DNA from: Pseudobdellovibrionaceae bacterium
Lineage (GTDB): Bacteria; Bdellovibrionota; Bdellovibrionia; Bdellovibrionales; JAMPXM01
NCBI GenBank assembly: GCA_913776405.1
Contig: CAJYOV010000362.1
Coordinates: 1 to 7,730, forward strand
Length of the DNA stretch: 7,730 nucleotides
Direction: 5' to 3'
Shown: in pieces, positions 1-6,374 of the stretch
Numbering within the stretch: the stretch's first letter is position 1
Layout of the letters: every line of letters starts with the position of its first letter
Notes under the pieces: generated by a model
What the model was told of the DNA's origin: nothing
Databases searched by the model: none
What the model saw: the letters and a program-made list of their open reading frames with translations, nothing else
Made by a program: the position numbers and the translations under genes

Positions 1-258
1 ATAGCAAGGGTCTGTGTTGATCACCATTTCATAGATCTTTGAAAGACCGTACTCGTACGACTTCGAGAGTTGTTCGTACTCCATCCCGAAGCGCCAGTGT
101 GGATATCTCACTGGAAAACCGCCGTAAGCGGCAAATTGGTTGATCTGATCGTAAGTAATCAACTCGAAGACGGTCTCGAAGCAATCGAGACCATAGCTTT
201 CCGCGATCTTTAAGATTTGAACGCGGGCTTTTTCAAGTTCAGGCGTGAGATTAGCCAT
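1..258 (-). CDS. spoVR: SpoVR family protein, N-terminal part (cut by window edge)
   Basis: Only the first 86 codons are present and the frame is open to the window edge. The family is usually about 470-510 residues, so most of the protein lies outside. The N-terminus begins MANLTPELEKARVQILKIA and contains a family-typical block with FPVRYPHWRFGMEYEQL at about residues 48-64, followed by YEYGLSKIYEMVINTDPCY. SpoVR affects spore cortex formation in Bacillus, and its E. coli homologue YcgB belongs to the stress regulon; its biochemical activity is not settled. The ATG at 258 is preceded by AAAGGAAAG inside the end of the upstream DUF444 gene, and only 2 bp separate that stop from this start. 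Translation is therefore probably coupled, as third gene of a prkA-yeaH-spoVR operon. Family assignment is firm. A sporulation role is unlikely in the Gram-negative host suggested by the neighbours, so a stress or starvation role is inferred. Confidence 0.95.
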   Translation of the reverse strand, partial: MANLTPELEKARVQILKIAESYGLDCFETVFELITYDQINQFAAYGGFPVRYPHWRFGMEYEQLSKSYEYGLSKIYEMVINTDPCY

Positions 259-260
259 CG

Positions 261-1361
261 TTACTTTCCTTTACCGAGGAAATCCTTGATCGAATCGAGG
301 ATCTTGTCGCGGCTTTCGATTTTACTCATGACCAGGTTGTCTTCGTCTGGAAATTCTCTTTCGAGATCTTTCAAGAACTGACCCGATCCGTACTTCGATT
401 CGACTTGTCCGTAACCGAACATGTTCGTGTTCGGAATAAAGAAGTCTTTCAGCATCTTCAAGCAAAGACGCGTGTCTTCTCCGCTCCAGTTGTCACCGTC
501 CGAAAAATGAAACGGATAGATATTCCAATCATTGACGGGATAATCCTGCTCGATCATTTCCTGGCAGAGCTTGTAAGCCGAAGAAATCAAGGTCCCGCCG
601 GATTCACTGGTCGAGAAGAATGTCTTCTCATCGACTTCTTTTGCCGTCGCATCGTGAATGATGAAGCGAGTCTCGAGGCCCTTGTAATGCTTCTTCAACC
701 ACGTATTGATCCAGAAGCTTTCAAGACGAACGATCTCTTTTTGCTCTTCACCCATCGAGCCTGAAACGTCCATCATGTAAATCACGACGGCGTTTGCTTG
801 CGGCGTCGTCTTCACTTTGAAGGAGCGGTACCGCATATCGTGACGAATCGGGACGATGACTGGAACATCCGGCGTATACGTACCGCTTGAAATATAGCGT
901 TTCAGTGCACGCTTATAAGAATGCTTGAAGTGACGAAGACCTTGCGGGCCCACGGGCGCAATGCCGGAGTATTTGTTTTTCTCGGCATCTTGACGAGGCT
1001 TACCTTTTGGCTCAATGCGAGGGAGTTCGAGTTCTTCGCCGAGAATATCGGCGAGCTCATCCATTGACACTTCAGCTTCAAGCGAGTGCTGACCTTCGTT
1101 ATTCCCTGCTTCGCCAGCGCCGCCTTCACCCGGCTCGCCGTCTATTTGGTCACCGGGTTGGCCCTGGCCTTGCCCCACGCCCCCACGCTGTTTCGATCCG
1201 TATTTGAACCGAGGAATATCAATCGAGGGCACCGGGATTTTGACAAAGTCATTCTCCCGCTTTCCCACCATCTCACCGTGGGTGACGTACTTCTTGAAGT
1301 TCTCCTTGATCCGGCCGCGAATGATATCGCGAAACCGGGCCTGATCTTCCTTAATCGCCAT
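261..1361 (-). CDS. yeaH: DUF444 / YeaH-YhbH family protein with von Willebrand A-like fold
   Basis: The 366-residue protein is somewhat shorter than B. subtilis YhbH or E. coli YeaH (roughly 390-430). Residues 1-55 form a basic N-terminus typical of the family ([20 protein letters not shown], then [12 protein letters not shown]). A Gly/Gln/Glu-rich, low-complexity linker follows at about 59-90. The C-terminal half has a VWA-like metal-site pattern: DVSGSM at 198-203 (DxSxS), Thr257 in SGGT, and Asp288 in SDGD. I therefore infer a cytoplasmic, metal-dependent interaction module that works with PrkA; no enzymatic activity is evident. The ATG at 1361 shares one base with the prkA stop (TAATG), with AAAGG just upstream, which argues for coupled translation. 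Two bases after its stop the spoVR start follows. YeaH has been linked with YeaG (PrkA) in the nitrogen-starvation and stationary-phase response of E. coli. Family assignment is firm; the molecular role is unknown. Confidence 0.95.
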   Translation of the reverse strand: MAIKEDQARFRDIIRGRIKENFKKYVTHGEMVGKRENDFVKIPVPSIDIPRFKYGSKQRGGVGQGQGQPGDQIDGEPGEGGAGEAGNNEGQHSLEAEVSMDELADILGEELELPRIEPKGKPRQDAEKNKYSGIAPVGPQGLRHFKHSYKRALKRYISSGTYTPDVPVIVPIRHDMRYRSFKVKTTPQANAVVIYMMDVSGSMGEEQKEIVRLESFWINTWLKKHYKGLETRFIIHDATAKEVDEKTFFSTSESGGTLISSAYKLCQEMIEQDYPVNDWNIYPFHFSDGDNWSGEDTRLCLKMLKDFFIPNTNMFGYGQVESKYGSGQFLKDLEREFPDEDNLVMSKIESRDKILDSIKDFLGKGK

Positions 1362-3445
1362 TAGCGGCCTTTCACATCTCCGCGAGCGAAGATGGATGCT
1401 ACGTAGTGAAGAACGTCAGTGGCAGAGATCTCGTCGTAACCGAAGTCTTTGATCAAACGCGTTTTCACGATATCGATCTTCTCTTGCGTGTCTTTGTCGA
1501 CAACGCTTGAAACGAGCGACGTGAGCTTGATCGAATCTTTTTGGTCCTCGAACAACTTAAGCTCCAGCGCTTTATGAAGGCGCTCATTCGTTTTGTAATC
1601 GAACTTGCGGCCTTCGAGTGAGAGAGCGCCAATGTAGTTCATGATCTCGCGACGGAAGTCGTCTTTTCGCGATTCAGGGATCTCGATCTTCTCTTCGATC
1701 GCGCGCATGAGGCGCTCATCTGGCTCTTCATCTTGGCCGGTGAAACTGTTACGAACGCGCTCTCGCTGCGTGTAGGCTTTCACGTTATCGATGTAGTTAC
1801 CTGAGAGGCGTGCGAGTGCCGACTCATCGGCCGAGATCGCGCGCTGAACTTCAGCTTTAATGATCTCTTCGTACTCTTGTTTCACGATCGAAAGAAGCTC
1901 GCGGTAATCCGCTTTTAGTTCTTCGTTTGCAAGAAGCGAGTGGTGCTTAAGCCCCGACTCAAGCTCGTTCATCACCATGAATGGGTTCACTGAACCCTTG
2001 TTGTTTTGTTGAGCCGCCACGAGAGCATTCGACAGCTTGTCTTGAATATAACGAGGCGAGATCCCATCAAGGCCTTCGCGCGTTGTTTCTTTACGAAGTT
2101 CTTTGACGTTGTCTTCCGTATAATTCGGAAGCGACTTGCCGTCGTAGAGCTTCATCTTTTGAAGTCGCGTGAGGTTGGCCTTCTTCGGTTTTTCAAGACG
2201 CGTGAGAATGGCCCACATGGCCGCCATTTCAACCGTGTGCGGAGCAATAGAAACGCCGCGAAGCTTTCGAGAGTTGAAATCTTTTTTGTAGATGTTCACT
2301 TCGTTCTTGAGCTTCGTGATGTACGGGATATCGATCTTCACCGTACGGTCGCGAAGAGCTTCCATGAATTCGTTATCTTGAAGACGACGGTACTCGGGCT
2401 CATTCGTGTGACCGATAATGACTTCATCGATATAAGTCTGCGCAAACTTCTTTGGCTTCACGCGGTGCTCTTGCGACGCACCGAGAAGATCGTAGAGGAA
2501 GGCAACGTCGAGTTTCAAAACTTCGACGAACTCGATCATGCCGCGGTTTGCGACGTTGAACTCCCCGTCGAAGTTAAACGCGCGCGGGTCTGAATCCGAA
2601 CCGTACTCAGCGATCTTACGATAGTTGATATCGCCCGTGAGCTCTGTCGAGTCTTGGTTCTTTTCGTCTTTTGGCTGAAAGGTACCGATGCCGATCCGGT
2701 CCGCTTCCGAAAGGACGAGGCGCTTAACGCGAATGTGCGAAAGAACTTTGGTGACGTCGCCATGGTATTTTTCCATGAGCGCGCGGAAGATAAAGCGCGA
2801 CGGCGGCGAAAGTTCGCCCTCGATTTTGATTCTGAATTCGGTTTTGTTACCGCGGTTCAACTCTTCTTCGATGCGTGGGCGTAAATCTTCTGGGATCAGA
2901 AGAAGCGGCTCTTCATGCATCGGCGACGTGAACGACTTTGTTTCTTTACCAAGGAGACCTTCGAGTTCGCCTTTTTCATCGACCCACTCGAACGTGTAAA
3001 GCGCGCCTTGATCGGTCTTCGAGTAAGCCTCAACACCTTTCTTAAGCATGCGGCAGATCGTCGACTTCGCGGAGCCGACCGGGCCGTGAAGAAGAATGAC
3101 CCGTTTCTCTGTTCCGTAGCCGAGAGACGCCGAGCGCAGAACGTTTACGAGCTTCATCAGCGGAATATCGAGACCGAAGACGGCGTCTTTCCCGTCGTTG
3201 TCTTCATCGTCGAAGAATTTGTAGCGAGTCACCGGCTTTTTGAAGTCGATGTACTCTGACTTCCCTCGCTCAATGATCATGTCGTACATGCGCTGAAACG
3301 CATTACGAGTCACTTTCGGATTCTCTTTAACGAGGTTGAGATATTCGTCAAAAGTGCCCGACCAATTCAGGTCGCGAAACTTTTGGTTGCCCTGCCAATC
3401 CTTGACGAGGTTGCTGAAGGTCAGCGCGGTTGAGTTCGTAGCCAT
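1361..3445 (-). CDS. prkA: PrkA family serine protein kinase / AAA+ protein
   Basis: The 694-residue protein is slightly longer than typical PrkA/YeaG (about 630-650). The N-terminal AAA-like PrkA domain carries a Walker A P-loop GPVGSAKST at 121-129, preceded by KRVILLH. Other conserved PrkA blocks are [13 protein letters not shown] (177-189), [20 protein letters not shown] (271-290) followed by [11 protein letters not shown], and [10 protein letters not shown] (343-352). The C-terminal part (about 400-690) is the region described as kinase-like. The family has been described as Ser/Thr kinases, and more recent work on the Bacillus protein reports ATP-dependent protease activity, so substrate and activity are open here. 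I chose the ATG at 3445 because GGAGGAG sits 5 nt upstream of it. The in-frame GTG at 3493 would add 16 residues that do not look like the family, has no such site and lies inside an inverted repeat. It leads the prkA-yeaH-spoVR cluster, probably from its own promoter in the 201-bp gap upstream. Confidence 0.96.
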   Translation of the reverse strand: MATNSTALTFSNLVKDWQGNQKFRDLNWSGTFDEYLNLVKENPKVTRNAFQRMYDMIIERGKSEYIDFKKPVTRYKFFDDEDNDGKDAVFGLDIPLMKLVNVLRSASLGYGTEKRVILLHGPVGSAKSTICRMLKKGVEAYSKTDQGALYTFEWVDEKGELEGLLGKETKSFTSPMHEEPLLLIPEDLRPRIEEELNRGNKTEFRIKIEGELSPPSRFIFRALMEKYHGDVTKVLSHIRVKRLVLSEADRIGIGTFQPKDEKNQDSTELTGDINYRKIAEYGSDSDPRAFNFDGEFNVANRGMIEFVEVLKLDVAFLYDLLGASQEHRVKPKKFAQTYIDEVIIGHTNEPEYRRLQDNEFMEALRDRTVKIDIPYITKLKNEVNIYKKDFNSRKLRGVSIAPHTVEMAAMWAILTRLEKPKKANLTRLQKMKLYDGKSLPNYTEDNVKELRKETTREGLDGISPRYIQDKLSNALVAAQQNNKGSVNPFMVMNELESGLKHHSLLANEELKADYRELLSIVKQEYEEIIKAEVQRAISADESALARLSGNYIDNVKAYTQRERVRNSFTGQDEEPDERLMRAIEEKIEIPESRKDDFRREIMNYIGALSLEGRKFDYKTNERLHKALELKLFEDQKDSIKLTSLVSSVVDKDTQEKIDIVKTRLIKDFGYDEISATDVLHYVASIFARGDVKGR

Positions 3446-3450
3446 AAACT

Positions 3451-3457
3451 CTCCTCC
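3451..3457 (-). promoter_or_regulatory. Strong ribosome-binding site that fixes the prkA start
   Basis: GGAGGAG on the minus strand, followed by AGTTT and ATG. This is the strongest Shine-Dalgarno seen in the window and decides in favour of the start at 3445 over the upstream in-frame GTG at 3493. Confidence 0.85.
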
Positions 3458-3482
3458 GTACGGGGCCGATAAAAATGTATCA

Positions 3483-3504
3483 AGACAGGTCACTAGACCT
3501 GTCT
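3483..3504. repeat. Perfect 9-bp inverted repeat in the prkA leader/promoter
   Basis: The arms AGACAGGTC (3483-3491) and GACCTGTCT (3496-3504) are perfect complements separated by 4 bp (ACTA). The centre lies about 48 bp upstream of the prkA ATG. Neither side has a run of T directly after the stem, so a simple intrinsic terminator is unlikely. It could be the operator of a dimeric regulator, since it would sit at or near the start site of the sigma70-like promoter at 3508-3538. It could also be a hairpin in the 5' leader of an mRNA starting near 3561. The sequence alone does not distinguish these. Confidence 0.75.
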
Positions 3505-3507
3505 AAA

Positions 3508-3538
3508 AGTATGACCCAATAACCCACGAAAAGGTCAA
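3508..3538 (-). promoter_or_regulatory. Weak sigma70-like promoter candidate for prkA
   Basis: On the minus strand TTGACC (3538-3533, 5 of 6 to TTGACA) is followed by a 19-bp spacer and CATACT (3513-3508, 4 of 6 to TATAAT). The spacer is longer than the preferred 17 bp, so support is weak. If used, transcription would start at the edge of the inverted repeat at 3483-3504. It competes with the sigma54-like site at 3573-3587. Confidence 0.3.
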
Positions 3539-3572
3539 AAAAACTTTGAAACTATCTGTGAGAGGTCCAGCG

Positions 3573-3587
3573 GCAAGATGAGTGCCT
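3573..3587 (-). promoter_or_regulatory. Sigma54 (-24/-12) promoter candidate for prkA-yeaH-spoVR
   Basis: On the minus strand AGGCAC, 5 nt, TTGC matches the sigma54 pattern TGGCAC-N5-TTGC in 9 of its 10 defined positions. The invariant GG and GC are exactly 10 bp apart (GG 3586-3585, GC 3574-3573). The expected start would be near 3561, giving a leader of about 115 nt that includes the inverted repeat at 3483-3504. The homologous yeaGH of E. coli is part of the NtrC/sigma54 nitrogen response, which makes the placement plausible. A chance match is still possible. Confidence 0.45.
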
Positions 3588-3628
3588 CAACCAACATAAA
3601 CCAGCGTGAATGGACGTATAAGTTTAGC

Positions 3629-3649
3629 TAAGAGGAGCAAAGCCTCTTA
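3629..3649. repeat. 7-bp inverted repeat overlapping the stop of the secreted-protein gene
   Basis: The arms TAAGAGG and CCTCTTA are perfect complements with a 7-nt loop. Read on the minus strand, the first arm starts with the TAA stop codon of the gene at 3647-4534. This position suits a transcription terminator, but no clear T-run follows (GCTAAACTTATA), so termination would be weak. The centre is also about 78 bp upstream of the start expected for the sigma54-like site, so a binding site for an activator is an alternative. Confidence 0.35.
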
Positions 3650-4534
3650 CTGACAGAGTCGACGGTAGTAACTCATCAGGGCTGATTCGATTTGAGGGCG
3701 ATCCTCTTCTTCAACGACCGAGAACATTTCGACCGGAGTCTGCGCGCGTTGACCTTCGTCGACGATACTGAACGTCGTCTCTGTTGTTTTCACGCGCAAC
3801 CTTGCCGTCGTCGAGTTCGAATCGATCGTATAGACGTAGAAATCGCCGGCCGCGAGTCGTTGGATCCACGTGACTACGACGATGTGTTGATCGAGACGGC
3901 CGTAACGAATGTTAATCAGCGGCAGCTTCTTCGCATTCGCGAGTTTGATCGCGAGCGCGAGCTGTCGGCGTTTCTCGGCGACGCTGTAATCTGCCTTCAA
4001 CACGAACGGTAAGTTTTTGGATCTGTAAAAGAGATGCCCCTGAGCCTCTTCGAGAGCTTCACGGATCTGAGGTACGCTACGTGCATCGACGGCTCTCTGC
4101 TTCCAATCGTCGGCATGAGTAACCACCGGCCACTGAAAGACCTCAAGCTGCGTGCGTGACCAGTTCGTCAGTTTCACCGGCGTGTAAGGAATGCGTGTGG
4201 TACCTCGCACGCGCGCCACTTCGGCTAACTCAGCCGATGATGACGGCTTTAATTTCGATTGAAGGCGCCCCAAAAAAAGTGCCACTCGATCAAACCGAGC
4301 AATCGCCCAGCAGTGGCCCGACATGCGTGAGCTAGCGAAGTTGCGAATTGGATAGGTGCGCTTCTCAGTAAACGCATCGCTCTTTATCGACTTATAAATT
4401 TCGTCTGGAGAAAGCGCCTCGCAACGAAGGTTTTGAACCAATTCATCCGAGATCAGTTTCCCTGAAGCCTTCGCATCGAAGGTCAGAAGCGTCGGGAGTA
4501 TTAAGATGAGTAAGGCGCAAGACCGCAACTTCAT
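3647..4534 (-). CDS. Secreted hypothetical protein, possible papain-like cysteine hydrolase
   Basis: I do not recognise this 295-residue protein as a named family. It starts with a signal peptide: MKLRSCALL, a hydrophobic stretch to about residue 18, and a likely signal peptidase I site after AKA at 23. The mature part contains GHCWAIARFDRVALF with Cys75, DQHIVVVTWI with His217, and FYVYTIDSNS with Asp238/Asn240. The order Cys, His, Asp/Asn and spacings of 142 and 21 residues resemble papain (134 and 16), and the beta-strand after the His fits such folds. A peptidase or transferase acting in the periplasm or outside is therefore an inference, not a demonstrated match. Cys38 and Cys294 could form a disulfide. 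The ATG at 4534 lacks a clear Shine-Dalgarno but gives a proper signal peptide. It is separated from the MCP by 142 bp and from prkA by 201 bp, so it is probably transcribed alone. Confidence 0.75.
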   Translation of the reverse strand: MKLRSCALLILILPTLLTFDAKASGKLISDELVQNLRCEALSPDEIYKSIKSDAFTEKRTYPIRNFASSRMSGHCWAIARFDRVALFLGRLQSKLKPSSSAELAEVARVRGTTRIPYTPVKLTNWSRTQLEVFQWPVVTHADDWKQRAVDARSVPQIREALEEAQGHLFYRSKNLPFVLKADYSVAEKRRQLALAIKLANAKKLPLINIRYGRLDQHIVVVTWIQRLAAGDFYVYTIDSNSTTARLRVKTTETTFSIVDEGQRAQTPVEMFSVVEEEDRPQIESALMSYYRRLCQ

Positions 4535-4570
4535 ACGCGGTCGAAATTGAGCAAGACGAGCGCCAACTCG

Positions 4571-4585
4571 ATTTAGAATCTAAAT
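4571..4585. repeat. 15-bp palindrome upstream of the secreted-protein gene
   Basis: ATTTAGA and TCTAAAT are perfect 7-bp arms around a single central base, 37-51 bp upstream of the ATG at 4534. The A/T-rich symmetric shape and position suit an operator. I could not define a convincing -35/-10 pair around it. Confidence 0.4.
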
Positions 4586-4602
4586 GCGTTTCCGGTTCGA
4601 AG

Positions 4603-4627
4603 GAGCTGTCGAAAAACTCGACAGCTC
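4603..4627. terminator. Perfect 10-bp stem-loop downstream of the MCP gene
   Basis: The arms GAGCTGTCGA and TCGACAGCTC flank a 5-nt loop (AAAAC on the + strand), 50 bp after the MCP stop. It is the most stable hairpin I found between genes and probably ends MCP transcription. The pyrimidine-rich tail TCTCTTCTTT, however, follows the stem on the + strand, while the minus-strand side reads CTTCGAACC. It therefore looks more like a terminator for antisense transcripts, or a hairpin that acts in both directions. Confidence 0.5.
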
Positions 4628-4676
4628 TCTCTTCTTTACATCCGCGGTGCGTTCACCAAAATCAGATTCACTCAAA

Positions 4677-6281
4677 TCAAGCCGCTGTTCGGTGTTCGAC
4701 CTCAGCCGCACCGGAATTCTGGCCGTGGATCACTTTCAGAAGAGTCGCAACTGCCGCTCGCGTGTTCTCGACTTCTTCCATCAATTGGGCTGCCGCGCGC
4801 GAACTTTCATTCGCGGCTGTCGCCGTTCCGCTTGTCGTCAAGTCGATGCTACCCATCGCTTTGTTGATCTCAGAGATTCCAACAGCCTGTTCAGCTGAAG
4901 CTTTTGAGGTGTCTTCGATCATCGAGCGCATCACACCAACACTGCTCGCTATTTCACCGAGAGATTCGCGACACTGCTCGACCACTTCTTTACCGCGTTG
5001 AACGTTTGAGTTGCCCTCTTTGAGAAGCCGCTCGATCGACTCACGGTTACCTTGAACGATGGCGCGCGTGCGCTCGGTTGCCTGATTCAACATGCTTGAG
5101 ATCTCTTGAGCAGCAACGCCGCTCATGTTTGCGAGAACCGAGACTTCTTCAGCCACGACAGAGAAACCTTTGCCGTGCTCGCCGGCCCGTGCGGATTCGA
5201 TCGAGGCGTTAAACGAAAGCAACTTTGTCTGGAACACGATATCGTTAATCACTTTTGTTTTCTGTTCGATCTCACCGATCAACGCCACGATCTTTTGAAG
5301 CTCGTTATTGCCTTTATCGACTTGATCGTTGATCGCTTTGTTTGAGTCGTTGATGCGACCAATCGCTTCCACCATTTCAAGAAGCGATTCTTCTGAAGTT
5401 TGAGTGGCCGCAACCGTCTTCTCAACGTTCGCGAGAGTGACGTTGCTGTTTTCGACCGTCTTTGCGGTCATCGCTGTAATCTCGCTGATGGACGCAACCG
5501 TTTCCTGAACGGCCTCCGCCTGGCTGACCGTACCTTCAGCGACTTGCGAGCTCGCTTGATTAACGACCTTCGTACTTTCAGTAACTAAATCCGATGACTC
5601 AAGCAAATGCGACGAGATCTGAAGAAGCGTCGAGCTGATGCTCTTTGACAGAAGGTACGAAATGAGAAGAGCCACGAAGAGAGTGAGTCCAGAGACTGTG
5701 CAAATCGCGAAGAGATTTGACTTCGCTGAGGCGCGCGATTCCGCAGCCCAACGCTCGCCAAGGTCGACGTGATAGTCATCAAGCGCCTTGATGCTTTCGG
5801 CGTGCGCTTTCACGCGGTCTTCGAATGCGACAAGAACTTCACGCAATTTCGCTTGTGCGGAAGGGTCGTGACTCTTGAAGAGGTCTTTAATTTGATTCAT
5901 GCCCTCTTCGACCGGAGCCCAGTCTTGCACAACCTTCTCGAAGTAAGGCTTCTCATCCGCCGGATAATGACCAGCCTGATACTCAGTTGTGATTTCGTGA
6001 TAACGCTTAAGACCCGCATCGAGCGACTTCATGGTCTTCGCACTCATCTCCGCATCGTCCTTGTAGAGAACGAGCTTCACACTTTCGACCTGAACTTGAC
6101 GCGCACGTGCGCGCAAACCCGAGAGATGGCCAAGCGCAGGCACACTGACCTGCGCTAAATTCTCATAACGATCGACAACTTTATTCAGGGCTATATACGC
6201 GTTCACCGAAACTGCAAGGAGCCCGACGCAAACTAAGCTGAACGACAAGACGATCTTCGCGCGTAAACTAAGGTTCTTCAT
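4677..6281 (-). CDS. Methyl-accepting chemotaxis protein without recognisable HAMP domain
   Basis: The 534-residue receptor has a first membrane segment at about 10-32 and a helix-rich periplasmic sensor at about 33-189 that resembles a four-helix-bundle ligand domain. The second membrane segment is at about 190-212. The cytoplasmic coiled-coil signalling domain has its hairpin tip around 346-385 ([16 protein letters not shown], then [18 protein letters not shown]). This tip contacts CheA and CheW, so the protein controls flagellar or other motility in response to an unknown ligand. Candidate methylation regions lie around 253-272 and 462-495. Directly after the second membrane segment the sequence runs into the coiled coil ([19 protein letters not shown]) with no typical HAMP Pro or DEIG features. 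The C-terminus ends EHRTAA, with no NWETF-type CheR tether. The ATG at 6281 has GGAG 7 nt upstream and a sigma28-like promoter at 6302-6328. Family assignment is firm; ligand unknown. Confidence 0.95.
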   Translation of the reverse strand: MKNLSLRAKIVLSFSLVCVGLLAVSVNAYIALNKVVDRYENLAQVSVPALGHLSGLRARARQVQVESVKLVLYKDDAEMSAKTMKSLDAGLKRYHEITTEYQAGHYPADEKPYFEKVVQDWAPVEEGMNQIKDLFKSHDPSAQAKLREVLVAFEDRVKAHAESIKALDDYHVDLGERWAAESRASAKSNLFAICTVSGLTLFVALLISYLLSKSISSTLLQISSHLLESSDLVTESTKVVNQASSQVAEGTVSQAEAVQETVASISEITAMTAKTVENSNVTLANVEKTVAATQTSEESLLEMVEAIGRINDSNKAINDQVDKGNNELQKIVALIGEIEQKTKVINDIVFQTKLLSFNASIESARAGEHGKGFSVVAEEVSVLANMSGVAAQEISSMLNQATERTRAIVQGNRESIERLLKEGNSNVQRGKEVVEQCRESLGEIASSVGVMRSMIEDTSKASAEQAVGISEINKAMGSIDLTTSGTATAANESSRAAAQLMEEVENTRAAVATLLKVIHGQNSGAAEVEHRTAA

Positions 6282-6301
6282 TCTGGGTCTCCGACACTAC
6301 A

Positions 6302-6328
6302 GTATCGGTTTACCGCGGGCGAAGTTTA
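6302..6328 (-). promoter_or_regulatory. Sigma28 (FliA) promoter for the MCP gene
   Basis: On the minus strand TAAACTTC (6328-6321), 11 nt, then ACCGATAC (6309-6302) matches the FliA consensus TAAAGTTT-N11-GCCGATAA at 12 of 16 positions with exact spacing, including the core TAAA and CCGATA. Transcription would start near 6295, leaving a very short leader of about 12-16 nt that still contains the GGAG ribosome-binding site at 6292-6289. The placement directly before a chemoreceptor gene agrees with the usual FliA regulon. Confidence 0.7.
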
Positions 6329-6334
6329 CAAAGC

Positions 6335-6366
6335 TAAACCAGAAAACTAACTAAGCTCCTGGTTTA
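6335..6366. repeat. 8-bp inverted repeat between porin and MCP genes
   Basis: The arms TAAACCAG (6335-6342) and CTGGTTTA (6359-6366) are perfect complements with a 16-nt loop, starting 9 bp after the porin stop. It could end porin transcription, but the loop is long and no T-run follows on the minus strand (GCTTTGTAAAC). It lies just upstream of the -35 element of the sigma28-like promoter, so a regulator site is also possible. Confidence 0.35.
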
Positions 6367-6374
6367 ACAGCCTC

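Noticed and set aside
405..764. A 119-codon open frame on the + strand opposite the VWA-like part of yeaH.
   Set aside because: It overlaps the conserved metal-site region of yeaH, which explains the sequence fully, and its product looks like no family.
1092..1187. The Gly/Gln/Glu-rich stretch of yeaH as a tandem repeat or inserted element.
   Set aside because: It is a low-complexity linker without a fixed repeat unit, and such linkers occur in DUF444 proteins.
2006..2593. A 195-codon open frame on the + strand inside prkA.
   Set aside because: It is antisense to conserved PrkA coding sequence, has Arg/Phe/Val-rich composition typical of a shadow frame, and matches no family I know.
3446..3493. 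An upstream GTG start that would extend PrkA by 16 residues.
   Set aside because: The extra residues do not look like PrkA, the GTG lies in the inverted repeat, and GGAGGAG is placed ideally for the ATG at 3445.
3483..3504. The palindrome before prkA as an intrinsic terminator.
   Set aside because: No T-run directly follows the stem on either strand, and it sits in a promoter/leader position.
5769..6158. A 129-codon open frame on the + strand opposite the MCP sensor domain.
   Set aside because: It lies fully inside a well-supported receptor gene, and its composition reflects the complementary strand.
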